DNA of 64,000 nt from Blasia pusilla (lineage: Eukaryota > Marchantiophyta > Marchantiopsida > Blasiales). Position numbers and translations under genes: made by a program. The notes under the pieces were generated by a model that saw only the letters and a program-made list of their open reading frames with translations, ran no database searches and was not told where the DNA came from. The stretch spans positions 50,096,001-50,160,000 of the forward strand of contig CM114272.1 of the NCBI GenBank assembly GCA_050084515.1, given 5' to 3'. Positions 49,886 to 61,112 of this stretch are shown one piece after another; positions within the stretch are counted from its first letter, which is position 1, and each line of letters starts with the position of its first letter.

Positions 49886-50829
49886 TTAGAACTCAAAGGG
49901 AGTATATGCATGTGTTCCTTGCCTTCGTCCATATCCCCGTTGTGCTAAGGAAAGCCAATGAAACACATCTAAACTCGAGGCGGTGAGTCGAAAATCTCAA
50001 GATCACTCGAAATAAGTCCAGAAACACAAGACAATTCCACACTCACAACCTCTCATCTAATATAAAGTGGAATAAATTAGAGTTTGTTTAACACACAACA
50101 AGGAGTGCAAATATCCAAATTGATCACAAAAAATTCTAACTATCCCTAACGGCACGCAAAGGATTTCCCCAAAATTCCTAGCAATTATGAAAGCCCAAAG
50201 CTCTCAGGGCACCAATAGAAATTTGAGGCCTAATCCAAGACTAATCATTCTCTCAAAGAAAAGAAGTAAAAGTGGGGTAAGAGTCTTTAGTTAAGGGTTA
50301 TCACTCCTTTATAACCATTTTAGAGTCCACTTATGGGCCCTTTGCTTATAGGTTTATTCCAAACCCAAAACTACATGCCAAAAGTAGGTGGAAGGAAGGT
50401 GGAAAGAGGGAATTTTCATCTGGTATGCAGTGAATCAAAGCTTGCACGTGTCAACCTGGGGTTTGCAGGTTGCAGGCCAAACGCGGGTTGAGTGCAGATT
50501 GGATGGAAGAATTGATGGATGTCATATGGCGTATTTCCATTAGTGAGAAGAGATGACCCAAGGTGTGGGCCATGGCGTGGGCTAAGTATTGGCACCTTTC
50601 AGGCTCAACACAACCAACCAATAGGGGTTTTCCATCTTGGAAGGGCATGTGGGTCTGACGAGGGCTAGAAATTGGGTGCCAAAAATGGGTAGCAGGACGC
50701 TGGACCGAGATATGGGCTAGTCAAGCAAGGTATATTGTGCAGGAAAAATGGGCCTAGGTGCACGGCGTGGGCACCAAAATCCGCACGGCCCACACAAACA
50801 TGTCCTCCGACACGAGATTTGTCCGCGGA
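49886..50829. other. Intergenic, nothing recognised
   Basis: No gene, family or repeat structure that I can support. Confidence 0.35.
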
Positions 50830-51850
50830 GAGAAAATTTGTGCGCACGCGTACGTATAAGGTAGGTGGCTACAACCTAAATATTTCTCTCTTTTCCCAAC
50901 ACACACGACACATCTTGCATTCTCTCAATGCCACACTCCATGCTACATCCAAACACCATCTCCTACGACACTCTACCATTGCCCTAGGTGAACCTACATC
51001 AGGAAAACTTAAGAAAAACAGACACCGCTTTAGCGCACGACCTTCAAGATGAAAAAAAATGACAAAGAAATGCACATACGTATCTCCAAGGGCTTTCCAC
51101 CAAGATAGTACAAAAAAAAACATGCCCAATTGCAATGGATGCCTTTCTCGGGTTTTTCTGGTATCCTAGTGGCCTACGCAGGATCAAGAGGATCGAATGG
51201 GTGCACGCTTGGATTAAGGGAAGTGGGTAGGGATCAAATGGATGTGCGAGTTGTGAGCCCCCTCATGGCTTGCCCTAAGCCCACACTGACTGACAACACG
51301 CTTGCAAAGGGCTTGCCACCAAGCCCAAAGGGGGAGCTAGGCCCGCATTGGGTGGGCTCAAGGCTTGCACAAGGCTCAGGGATAGGTCCATAGGCGGAGC
51401 TGGGCTAGTGAAAGGCCCGCATTTATCCTGTCCTGACAACAAAATGGGTGGCAGGAATTCAAATGGGTGACGGGTTCCTAGAGAGGGTGCGAGCTAGCCA
51501 TGCCCAGATCTACGATGTAGGTGGGGCGGGCTTGGGTACCCTGATCTACACAAACACATCCATCTTAGGGACAAACATAAGTCCGCGGACATGGACTTTG
51601 TTTATGTGGAACCTTGCATCTCATTGAGGCAATTTTCTTGCCTATCTAAATATAATAAATGCCCCTGCCCCCTTGGATCTTTTCATATAAAATCTTAGTA
51701 AAAACGGCTCACACAACCAAGTCCACTCTTGAATCTACATCGGCATATCGAGCCACGTCCACCCTCTACTATAAGGAAATCAAGATGCTACCATCCTAGC
51801 TAGTTCCTACCACACACAAAGCAAGAGAGGTGCTTAACACAATCAATCAC
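50830..51850 (-). repeat. Degenerate family-B gypsy relic (LTR and leader pieces)
   Basis: On the minus strand 51850-51690 matches the R part of the family-B LTR (ATCTACATCGGCATATCGAG and the CAAGAGAGGTGCT block on the plus strand). 51110-50830 matches the leader unit (GGTGGCTACAACC, AACACACACGACACATCTTG, AAGAAAAACAGACACCGCTT). A piece of a hAT-like MITE end is at 51560-51607 (AAGTCCGCGGACATGGACTT, then GGAACCTTG). The coding region is absent. Confidence 0.6.
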
Positions 51851-52306
51851 CTTTATTCTTGTGCAAGCTTTATCTTGAGGTGCATCTATATCATAAGGGC
51901 ATACACTGCCCACTAATAGAAAAAAATCATACTCGGAGATTTCTCACTTATCTCTCTCTTTATAAAAGTTCACACACAAGTTAATGGCTTCTCCGGTCCT
52001 ATTTTCAATTGCATATACTAGTATGTGAGTGCATAAGAGGTATCTCATACACTATAGGGCAACCTTAAGCCTACATCTACATGCATGACATTGCCCAATC
52101 CTAGAATTGCTCAATTTGTAGCATAAAAATATGGGGCAAATAAATTTTTGCCATATTTTTGCTTATAAATGTATCATATTGTATACCATTGTAGATAGGA
52201 TATGTTATATCCTATATACAAGTTTGTATTACACCACTCCTTCTAGAGAGCTTTATACTTTTACACCAACAATCCCACTTCTTGCATCTTCTAAAGTGAA
52301 CTACCT
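51851..52306. other. Left flank of the large gypsy element
   Basis: AT-rich DNA with no recognised gene. The bases just before the LTR are CTACCT. No matching duplication was found at the right end. Confidence 0.4.
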
Positions 52307-52785
52307 TGTCACATCTGAGTAGCCGATAGGCCGAGATATATCGTGGAACGCATAGGAGCCAGCGGACTATCTTGAGTGTAACTTTGTCCCACAGTGTCGG
52401 ATGAGGTTGAGCATAGGTCCATTGTGTCAGGAACGTCATTTCTGACGACTTTCATGTTGAGGTCTTTTACAGCCGGGTGACTTGTTGACAGGTCACTTTG
52501 CCTGGTAACCTTTGTCGCCGCAGTTACCAAGGGAAGGGCTATTTTTAGGAGAAGAGCCTTTTGGCTCTTCCCAACCTATATAAGAGAGGAAGATGGCTTT
52601 CCCAAGCCATCTTTCTCATGTTGGGCCGTTGGAGCACCTCCCTTGTATGTGTGTGAGCTAGGACTAGGGTGCTAGCGTCCGGATTCCTTGATAGCACAGG
52701 GTGGACGAGGCTCGATATGCCGATGTAGATTGAGGAGTGGAGTTTTAGGCCGGGTGTGCCGTTTTTAATACTCTTTATTTTTACA
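52307..52785 (+). repeat. 5' LTR of copy B
   Basis: Starts TGTCACATCTGAG and ends TTTTTACA (TG...CA). TATA box TATATAA at 52577-52583. A perfect 8-bp hairpin GAAGAGCC-tttt-GGCTCTTC (52551-52570) sits just upstream of the TATA box. A second hairpin GATGGCTT-tccc-AAGCCATC (52592-52611) falls where transcription would be expected to start. Confidence 0.93.
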
Positions 52786-54153
52786 TGAGAAAGATGTCAA
52801 GGGACTGGTGGGAATTCGTTGTTTGCAGGTAGGCAAGCGAGTTGCCTCGGTTGGGGAGCCCGTGGAGACGTGTGTGTGACATTTTGTGTCATTTTTCTGT
52901 TCGGAAGGCCGTGGGCGGAAGCGCTGTCCGTTTTTCTCAGATTTTGCTGGTGCGGATTGTTGGGGGACAGCAGCCGAGTGTAGCGTGTGGTGGGGCGTCG
53001 GGTGTACGCAAGTGAAGGCGTCGAGAGAGAAGGAACGGGTAGGTTTGGGTCTTGCAGCCGCCAGGGGGCTGTCAAGTAAAGGCGGCTAGAGTTAGGTCGC
53101 GAAATTTAGGGCAGGGCGCGGACGGCGGACGGCAGGGCGTGGACGGGCTGGGCGGCGTGACGGGCGTGATGGGCGCGGACGGCGAGGGCGCGGACGCCGC
53201 GGCCCCCCCACCCCCCGCATTCTGGGGCCAAGGGCCCGCATAGGGCCGCGGTCCAATTTCTTCCCCCCTCTCCGACGTGGTAGCACCGACGGCGGTCGGA
53301 CAGTTGTCGCATACGTGGTTGGCAGGACAAACGAGGTTAGTGGGGCGAACGTGATTGGAGATTTTCCGGACATGAGTGGGAGCTGACCAGGGTGAGTCGC
53401 ATTACATAGATGATGTTTTGGGGCGCGATAGGGTTGCGAGAGTTTACGATGGAGGGGCAGTGTGCATGATGCCGATGGGTTGTCCGCATCTCTTGACGGG
53501 AGGATCAACGTGTTGGTCGAGGGGAGTGTTATGTGGCGGAGATTGTCATATCATGTGGAGGAGTGCATATTGACGGTGCAGCAGGTTGGAGGGCGTGATC
53601 AGGTTACCCATTCGAGTCCCTTTTCCCGCACTTGTCGTGTATGATTGAGAGTCGTTGGGTATCGGGTAGTAGTAGCGGTGCTAGATGGGTGCGATGATGG
53701 TGACGAGTGTAGATTCTTTTCATGTGTAGCATGTTGGTGGATATCTGGCGATTTACGAGTAGGGTCACGTGTATGACCCGAGAGTGTGTCGCTAGGTTAG
53801 GTGAGTCAGTTGGGAGGCTCATGGTGAGCCCGAGTGTTGAGCGTGCGTGAGGCCGCGTATGTCATCACGGGATTGACGTTAGCATAGGTGAGCTAGTGAG
53901 GCGTGTGGGAGACTCTCGGTGAGTCTGAGTGCTTGAGCGGGTGAGACAGGGTTTGTCATCACAACGTTCTTCCAGGGTTCGGAAGAACGGGGTAGTACGA
54001 GCAGTGGTAGTGGTGTGACACGGAGTGGAGTGAGATATCGAGGGGTTACTAGTGAGGAGCTACGTCGACATCCATCCATGACTGGATCGTCATCACTAGA
54101 CACTCGGTCTGGTGTAGCGAGATCATGACGAGACAAAGAGTACTTGGCAGGAG
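52786..54153 (+). other. Leader of copy B
   Basis: Long untranslated leader with one copy of the unit that is tandemly repeated in copy A, followed by a very GC-rich stretch (about 53090-53250). Open frames here are not shared with copy A and are unlikely to be coding. Confidence 0.75.
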
Positions 54154-55480
54154 ATGGACGACATGGGCCATCGGGGCATGCGTCGTTTCTCGGGTGCAGT
54201 GGGCACCATCGACTTAGATGATTTGATCCAAGAGCTCGACACATGGTGCGACTTCCAAGAGATACGGTCCCCGACACGGTTCAACCCTTTCATGGCATGG
54301 AAGGGGTTGTTCCAGCACTTGGAGGGTCCTCCGATGGATGACTACATGGAGTTTCGATCACTATACTCAGTAGAGATCGATGCCTGGAGGATGTATTGGG
54401 CTCCAGGGTATGTGTCCACTAGTGGTCGCGAGGCATATGATGGGATTGTGAGAGGAGAGAGACCCACACCATCAGCCCGAAGACTAGATGGAGAGGAGGG
54501 CAGTGACACAGACAATGTGGCAGAGACCTCTGGAGGTAGAGGGCCACCCAGCTTCAGCCCCACAGTGGAGTTCTTCCGATAGTTGGGGAAGAGCTACCAT
54601 GGCGTACGCACCGACAAGCTGAAGAGTCTACCGGATTTTCAGCGACGATCGGGTGAGAGTCTGAGAGAGGCCTTCACACGCATGAGGAGGCTGATCATTG
54701 CTACGTTTGGAGTGATCGAGGCGCGATCGAGTCGATTTTGTCGGGGTTACGGACCGAGAACTACGGAGGAGAGTCCGAGATGCGGTCTTTGATTCACAAC
54801 AAAGCCCACATTGAAGGTGGTCTTTGAGTTGTCTGAGCGTATTGAGCTCAACATGAATGAGGAGCAGGTAGTGACCGCTGGATTTTCTCAAGAGTCGACG
54901 GGTCCACGAGCGGCGGTGACCCCACAGGTGCCACAACGAGCACCAGTACCACGGGAGCGGGCCAGTGTGCCTAGAGAGCAGGGCGGGTACCGTGAGCCTA
55001 TGAGGCAATTACCCGCACCTACATATGTTGCCCAGCAAGGACCGATGTGGTCTTGTTGGACGTGTGGAGGGGCCCATAGGTAGAGAGACTGCCCACACCA
55101 TGGGAGAGGACCACCAGCGCCTCCGATTGCGCAAGAGCCACAGAGGATGGCCCCACCACAGCACCAGTGTGACCATTGCCACAGATATGGTCACACTAGG
55201 GATAGATGTTTTGACCTTCGCCGAGGGGCACGTCCAGAGGTAGGCCGAGGGCCTGGGGGCGGTCGTCCTGGAGGAGGTTGGGGAGTTCTTTCTGGAGGTG
55301 GTGATAGAGGACAACCACCAGCCAGAGGAGATGGAGCAGGAGCACCAGAGCCGGCACTTCTCTCACGCATCGATCAGTTGGAGCAGAGGATTGCTGCCAT
55401 CACGATGATGCAGCTTAGGAAAAACGGAGCTGCGGCGGCTAGTGTGACTCGGTCTCTACCTCTTACCACGACCCGGTGAG
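54154..55480 (+). pseudogene. Gag of copy B, two zinc knuckles
   Basis: Retrotransposon capsid/nucleocapsid protein. The N-terminal part (54154-54579) begins MDDMGHRGMRRFSG and has the FNPFMAWKGLFQHLEG core. It stops at TAG 54580-54582, where copy A has CAG. The frame continues to about 54725 (SGESLREAFTRMRRL), shifts, and resumes at 54811. Two CCHC-type knuckles follow: CWTCGGAHR-stop-RDC at about 55051-55092, with TAG at 55081-55083 in the knuckle, and an intact CDHCHRYGHTRDRC at 55168-55209. A Gly/Arg-rich linker and a predicted coiled coil (LSRIDQLEQRIAAITMMQLR) follow. Related but distinct from the gag at the right edge of the window. Confidence 0.9.
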
Positions 55481-55740
55481 GATCTCTCCAATATGGGATT
55501 CATGTGTAGTGCAGCCAGGTTGAGGCAAATTTCTTTGTGGTGACTCGGGTGCTGCGAGAGGCACCGAGCCATCGAGAGGTGGAGTTGAGATTGACCCACC
55601 AGAGGGGACCGATGGGCGGCAGGCCAGGGTTCCACAGTCGTTCACATTTTCGGAGGCACTACACACACCATTGATGGTGCCTCGACAACCAACGGTGCCT
55701 CTGATTCGAGGCACCTACGTCGGCGTCACGAGGAGTTGGA

Positions 55741-56634
55741 GTGACAACTCCTATGCCGGCTCGAGTGGAGTCAGTGTCGACTATAGTGTTGGAGGTGGCC
55801 ACTAGAGTGAGTCAGACTCCGCTATTTTCCGCCTTAGAGTTGGCGACGTTGGGAGTTGGACCAGCTGAGGTGTTCCGGTTGGCCGCCACGTTGTGTGAGC
55901 GTGAAGAGATGACTACTTCTTGTTCAGAGGTAGTTGAGGAGGTGGTGGACTTGCCCTCAGAGCCGGTGCTTGGGACGTTCCCCACAGAGTCATGGCATGC
56001 GGCGGCGGCGAAGTTGGTAGATATGCCAGCTCGACCGGCCATAGAGCGAACAGTGGTGACACTTGGAGAAGTGTTACTGGATAACCGAGCTGGATTATTT
56101 CGCTGGCTTAGTCCGACGGGGACAGTATACCACCCGCAACGCGTCCTACTTGATCCGGGAGCGCAACCCTTGATGTTAGGGAAGGCGGCGTGTTTAGCAT
56201 TGGGGTTACGGAAGGCCGACATTGAGCCTTGTCCCTTCCAGATACAAACCTCGATTGGGGGCGTATCACCCACTCATTATATGACTCGACAGGAGATTGT
56301 TGTCAGAGTCGAGCCAGAGCATGCAACGGATAGTGCTATGGTGCGCACACGTGCGATTACGACACCAGCTGAGTCGTACGATGTGTTGGTGGGGAGTACA
56401 GTGTTATATCCTAAGATTCATCCTGACTTTCGGGAGGAGACCGTTGCTTATCGGCCAGGATGGCGGTCAGGTGACGGTCGGATGAGTCAGTTACTCGTGC
56501 AGTTTGCGGGACGAGATGGTCGATCACGAGGCAAGTCTGTGACCATGTTGGCGGATTTCACCGGTAGTGTTAGCTGGCCAGGAGAGTTGTTGGAGGGGAA
56601 CGCACATGCGGAGGATGTCCCGATGAGCGGATAG
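55741..56634 (+). pseudogene. Gypsy aspartic protease region
   Basis: A 297-codon open stretch containing the retropepsin block RVLLDPGAQPLMLGKAACLA (active site at 56152-56163) and the distal YDVLVGSTVLYP block. It would cut the retrotransposon polyprotein. The active site reads DPGA instead of the usual DSGA or DTGA. The relic at 25750 has AAT-TTG at the same two codons, so the ancestral codon for the second position may have been TCG (Ser), changed differently in the two copies. The upstream 120 residues have no known domain. Confidence 0.85.
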
Positions 56635-56841
56635 TCCCACGGAGAGACAGGCCATGGCGGGTGTCTCTTCCCATGTTAGCGATGCCTCTTCACCATTATG
56701 GGGTACGACTGAGAGCTACAGAGGAGTGCCGGCGACCTCGTGAGGCGGCGTGGAGTCATGTTTTTATCCCAGAGCAGCAAAGTCACATGGCGTCGGGCTC
56801 TTGGAGTGAGACGATGACCCCACTAGATACCACACTGTTGT

Positions 56842-57800
56842 GTGGCGGTGCCGAAGGAGGGTGTTAGGGTGTTAGATCTCTTTGGAGGATTAGCAACGGA
56901 TTGGCTGCGATATTGCGGCGGGCATCGGGTGCATCAGTACCTTTATGTGGAGAGAGATGAGACCATGCAGCGAGTATCATTAAATCACGTGGCAAGATTG
57001 GTCGAGGTATCCGAGTTGTTGTCGGTATCTGCGATGCGGGGATACCAAAGATACGCTACCCGTCGACATATCTTTGGTGGGGCGCAGGATCGGATAGAGT
57101 TGGCACCATTCATTTGGTGATTCTTTGGATGGCCATGTTAGGGTCATTCATCGGTGGCGAGGATTTGGATTACGGGATCCGAGGTCGGGATGTTTTGGGA
57201 GATCTTTGCGAGTAGTACGACAATTGCAAAAGAGAGTCGATATGTTCTCCGCGTACATTTTGGAGAACGTGCCGTTGTTGGGAGATACTCGTGCACACGT
57301 GTGATGACAAGTGTACATCGGTGAGTCTGGTTGGGACCGGGTGTTGTTGTTAGATGCAGCGAGAGTTGGGTCACATGCCCATCGCCCACGATCGTGGTGG
57401 GCGAACCGATACCATCACAGTGCTGAAGTCGAGCCTACGGTGGAGTCAGCGCACCACATCTCACGGTGGATGCTATTTTGGACTCGATCAGTCGTCGATC
57501 TCGGTGGTGACACGCGATGATAGACCACCGTTGGCCACGGCCAATAGGGTGGGGAGTTGAGGGCAGCCTTACCTCGTTGGTGAGCTTCCCAAACATCCCA
57601 TGCCTTTCGTCGAGGAGGGCCAGGCATGATTTGGGATGAGGTGACCAGAGTATTGGAGGAGCCTGGTGGAGATGAGTGTGAGCGCGCCATGGGGTTCACT
57701 ATCGGTACTACTGGCGGTGCGAGTGGATGATTGAGGCATCACGGAGGCAGTGTTGGGGCGGCGATGGACCTCAAGCATGTCTCACATGGATAGTCACCTA
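56842..57800 (+). pseudogene. C5 DNA methyltransferase domain (DNMT3-like) inside gypsy pol
   Basis: Would transfer a methyl group from S-adenosylmethionine to cytosine. Motifs in the correct linear order: motif I VRVLDLFGGLATDW (56863-56904, AdoMet binding); YLYVERDETMQRVSLNH (motif II); GWPC with the catalytic Cys at 57136-57138, followed by TAG then GHSS (motif IV); YILENVPLLGDTRAHV with ENV at 57263-57271 (motif VI); LLDAARVGSHAHRPRSWWAN (about 57341-57403, motif VIII), close in pattern to the AHRARYFWGN segment of DNMT3; ECERAMGFTIGTT (about 57677) and GAAMDLKHVSHM (about 57755), matching the last conserved motifs. Several 1-nt frame changes and the TAG inactivate it. Motifs run I to X without the permutation seen in plant DRM enzymes. 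It sits between protease and reverse transcriptase. Confidence 0.88.
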
Positions 57801-58229
57801 GGTATGGTGAGCGAGAGATGGATCGAGTGTCATCCATGCCGTCACGTCCACGAAGTTGGACCACGCCTCGTGGTCTGCAGACAGGCATTGGTTGGGGCGA
57901 GACGAGGAGAGAAAGGCACCCATGGACTTTCGGGGCGTCGTTCGAGAGAGTGCGGCGGCTAGAGTAGCACATGTTCATTTTTCGGATGTGGAGCATGGTG
58001 TAGGAGGTCGAGTGGAGTGGTTGTTGAGTGGCTAGGGGTTGCTACATAGCAACCAAAGCCGGAGGTTGCGTCCTCTCCGAGTGAGGTCACGATGGAGACT
58101 TGGGAGCCTGTGATAGGTCTCAAGTTGATAGGAGGAGAGCGACGGCGAGTTCATAGGTTTGTGAGAGGGCATGTCGGTTGTTTTGCCTTGATAGATGAGA
58201 GACTTGGGTACGTTGAAGGGTCCCGGGAT
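57801..58229 (+). other. Spacer between methyltransferase and reverse transcriptase
   Basis: Contains short coding-like pieces in changing frames (for example VRGHVGCFALIDERLGYVEG near 58160-58220) but no recognised domain. Confidence 0.5.
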
Positions 58230-59120
58230 ACGGATTGAGTTGGCTAGTGATACGCCGATCTTTCGTCGACCCTCACAGTATTCGATATGGAACGAGCCTT
58301 GATTGAGAGCGAGAGTCAGGACTTGTGGAGTTATCACATGGGGAGTATGCATCCGCCCGCAGTCATGCCGGCAAAGAAGGATATGTATGGCAATTGGGCG
58401 GATAGGCGGATGTGTGGAGATTACCGTCCTATCAACCGATGCAGGCGAAGTCGATCGGTATGCCATGCCTACTCTGAGAGATCTTTGATGCGGTAGGGCG
58501 TGCAAAGATCTTGATATTTTTAGATCTCGTCTTGGCTATCATCGGCTTCCTATCGAGTTGGAGGACAGGAGAAGACAACATTGCAGGGGATAGATCGGTT
58601 CGGGAGAGATTGCTTGTATCGGTGGCGGTTCTTACCATTTGGGTTGAAGAACGCGCTGCGGAGTTTCAGAGAGTGATGGATAGGATTGGTGGCTTGGATT
58701 TTGTGCGATGTTACATAGATGATATTCTTGTCTTGATTCCACGGTTGAGGAGCATGAGCGACACTTGGAGGAGGTGTTTGGCGATTGCGATTACATGGAC
58801 TGAAGTTACATCAAGCAAGTCAGATTCTTTCAGAGCAGATTGAGTACTTGGGACACACCATATACCCGAGTGGGTTAGGCGTTCAGAGATGAAGGTAGAG
58901 GCTATTGCTGTGATTCCACGCCCCTGAGATGTGAGTCGAGTCCGAGCATTTCTTGGTGGCGAACTTCTATCACGGTATGTCAAGGGTTTTAGTGCGATCG
59001 CAAAATCTTTGACCTTGTTGACGAGACTTGATCAGGTGTGGTTGTGGGGAGATGATCAGGAGCGAGCATTTCAGGATCTCAAGGACATGTTGACGTCCTC
59101 ACCCATTTTGAGAGACGGTT
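58230..59120 (+). pseudogene. Gypsy reverse transcriptase
   Basis: Copies retrotransposon RNA into DNA. Blocks across frames: PAVMPAKKDMYGNW and DRRMCGDYRPIN (58350-58440), FQRVMDRIGGLDFVRCYIDD (catalytic YIDD at 58712-58723), the EYLGHTIYPSG block (58840-58870), then KGFSAIAKSLTLL and WGDDQERAFQDLKDML (58980-59095). At least five frame changes. The region 58400-58650 is nearly the same as the fragment at 1-243. Confidence 0.92.
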
Positions 59121-59520
59121 AGGGGTCGCCCATTCGATTACATACACGGTTGGAGCATGTTGGGTCTAGGAGCGAGTGCTTACTCTCGGAGGGATGACGA
59201 GGAGAGGGAGTTTGTTGTGGCTTACACGAGTCGATCGAACAACATTGCAGAGGTGAAGTACAGCTCCTACGAGGGAGAGTGCTTGGCTGCAGTGTGGGCC
59301 GTGGCACATTTTAGGTGCTATTTATTTGGCAACCCTTTCACACTAATCACTGATCATCAGCCGTTGAAGTGGTTGATGGAGTCCGACAAGCTTACGGGAA
59401 AGCTTGCCAGGTGGGCTCTATTACTACAGGAGTATGAGTTTGAGGTGGTTCATAGGCCAGGTCGGCTGAACCAGGATGCGGATGGGTTGAGTCGTAACCC
59501 ATGTCCGAGTCAGAGAGACG
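59121..59520 (+). pseudogene. Gypsy RNase H domain
   Basis: Removes the RNA template. The open frame from 59157 carries EFVVAYTSRSNNIAEVKYSS, then EGECLAAVWAVAHFRCYLFG and TLITDHQPLKWLM, ending VVHRPGRLNQDADGLSR. These are standard gypsy RNase H motifs with acidic residues in place. The very start is frame-shifted relative to reverse transcriptase. Confidence 0.93.
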
Positions 59521-60700
59521 TCACGGGAGCTCGATGGCACGGAGAGAGTGATGAGGAGATGGTGCCCGGTTGGCATGCATCTGCCTATCTTTGTTGGTTG
59601 ACTATGGCAGGTCAGCCACAGGTGATGACTCTAGTGGTGGGGTTGGATGATGAGTCTTTGGATCTGGAGGTCAGTGAGGAGGCGACAGGTGGTCGTGATA
59701 TCCATGACGACGTGGAGGTTGTGGAGTTCTTGGGCACTGGCGTCATAGCGAGCACAGTGAGTGCTAGGGAGCGGGATCGGATCCTACAGAGAGCCAAGAG
59801 GTTCATGTGGGAGGGGACTCACATTTTGCGGGTATGGGGAGATGGTAGGATACGAGTGGTACCTCATCCTTCCCAGCAAGCACGTGTAGTGCGACATGCC
59901 CATGAGGAGTTGGGATATTTCGGAGTAAAGCGTACTTACAGCTTACTCCAGGTTCAGTATTGGTGGCGCGGCATGCATACTGGGGTACAAAATTTTGTGG
60001 CCAGATGTATGGTATGTGACAGAGTGCGAGCATCCTTCAATGCTCCCACTCCGTAGTTACATCCTTTGCCGATTATGGGTTTAGGTTATCGGTGGAGTTT
60101 AGACTTTGCGGGACCTTTGCCATTGACAGGGCGTCATCATAGGTACGTGTTGGTCATGGTGGAGCATTTCTCCAAGTGGATAGAGTTGGTGGCACTACCA
60201 GACAAGGCAAGCGGGGGAACAGCTTATGGGTTTCTAGATCGTGTGCTTAGTCACTTTGGTGCACCGGCGAAGGTGTTGACTGACCGGTACCGACTTGAGG
60301 GAGAGTTTCAGGCCTTGTGTGATCGGCCGATAGATCACCGCACCACATCGGATCATCCCGAGGCGGATGGATTGGCGGAGAGAGTGGTACAGACGGTGAA
60401 GAGAGGATTGCGCAAGTATGGCTTGCAATGAGGGGCTTGAGGAGTGGGACCTCGAGTTGCCATGGTTGGCTATGGGTTATCGCTTTAGTCGGGGGCATCC
60501 TTGGCATCATTTTCACCGTACTTTTTGCTCTTTGGGAGAGAGCCTGATTTATTTGCAGCGATTCGACGTGACATGGCCAAGGTGTTAGATCTTGATGATC
60601 CAGATGTGTGGGTGCAAGCATGTTCTCAAAGGGCAGAAGTTTTTCGTAGAGTTATGCCTATGGCCTTTGAGAACTTAGCTATTGCCCAAAGATAGAGATA
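59521..60700 (+). pseudogene. Gypsy integrase
   Basis: Inserts the DNA copy. A zinc-binding part (about 59880-60035) has HEELGYFGVKRTY, where the usual second His of the HHCC site is Tyr, followed by the intact CMVC pair. A TAG stop at 60054-60056 separates it from the catalytic core. The core (60066-60431) has RWSLDFAGPLPL (first Asp), KVLTDRYRLEGEFQAL (second Asp) and DGLAERVVQTVKRGLRKY (Glu). A further frame-shifted block ends FSPYFLLFGREPDLFA. The linker between RNase H and integrase (59520-59760) is acidic and unassigned. Confidence 0.92.
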
Positions 60701-60982
60701 CATTGAGGTATCGACCATTCGTGGAGGAGGTTATCGTCCAGGGATTAGGAGGTTTCATCCTGGAGATTACGTGTATTTACAGAAAGGCACCCACGACGCT
60801 AGATGTCGCGCAGGCGCCGCGATCCTACGTGCGCGAGGTATTACCGACCGGAGTCCTCATGTTGGAGGGACGGGATGGTAAGGTTTGGAAAGATCATGTG
60901 CGCAATTGTGCGCCATGTCATCTTCCGAATGTACATGGGACGGTGGATCCGAGCTTGGCACTGGTACTGCGCAGGCTTGAGG
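60701..60982 (+). pseudogene. Integrase C-terminal tail
   Basis: Contains KAPTTLDVAQAPRSYVREVL and GVLMLEGRDGKVWKDHVRNC, the usual small beta-barrel end of gypsy integrases, with one or two frame changes. No chromodomain is visible; a PHD finger follows instead. Confidence 0.75.
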
Positions 60983-61112
60983 TGTATGTTATGCGGATCT
61001 GCGAGGTGGTGACCACCATGTTGGTATGTGATGGTTGTTCTCGAGGTGGCATATGTCATGTCTAACCCCCTCTTGATGTGGTTCCCACGGACGATGGATG
61101 TGTCCGAGATGT
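60983..61112 (+). pseudogene. PHD finger at the integrase C-terminus
   Basis: A C4HC3 zinc finger, the type that commonly reads histone H3 tails. All eight ligand codons are present in order: Cys at 60983 and 60992, Cys at 61027 and 61036 (VCDGCSRG), His at 61050, Cys at 61059, Cys at 61101 and 61110. Spacings within each pair (x2, x2, Cys-x4-His allowing one missing base, His-x2-Cys, x2) fit the PHD pattern, and the VPTDD motif before the last pair is typical. Small indels split it over three frames, so this copy is dead. Confidence 0.8.
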
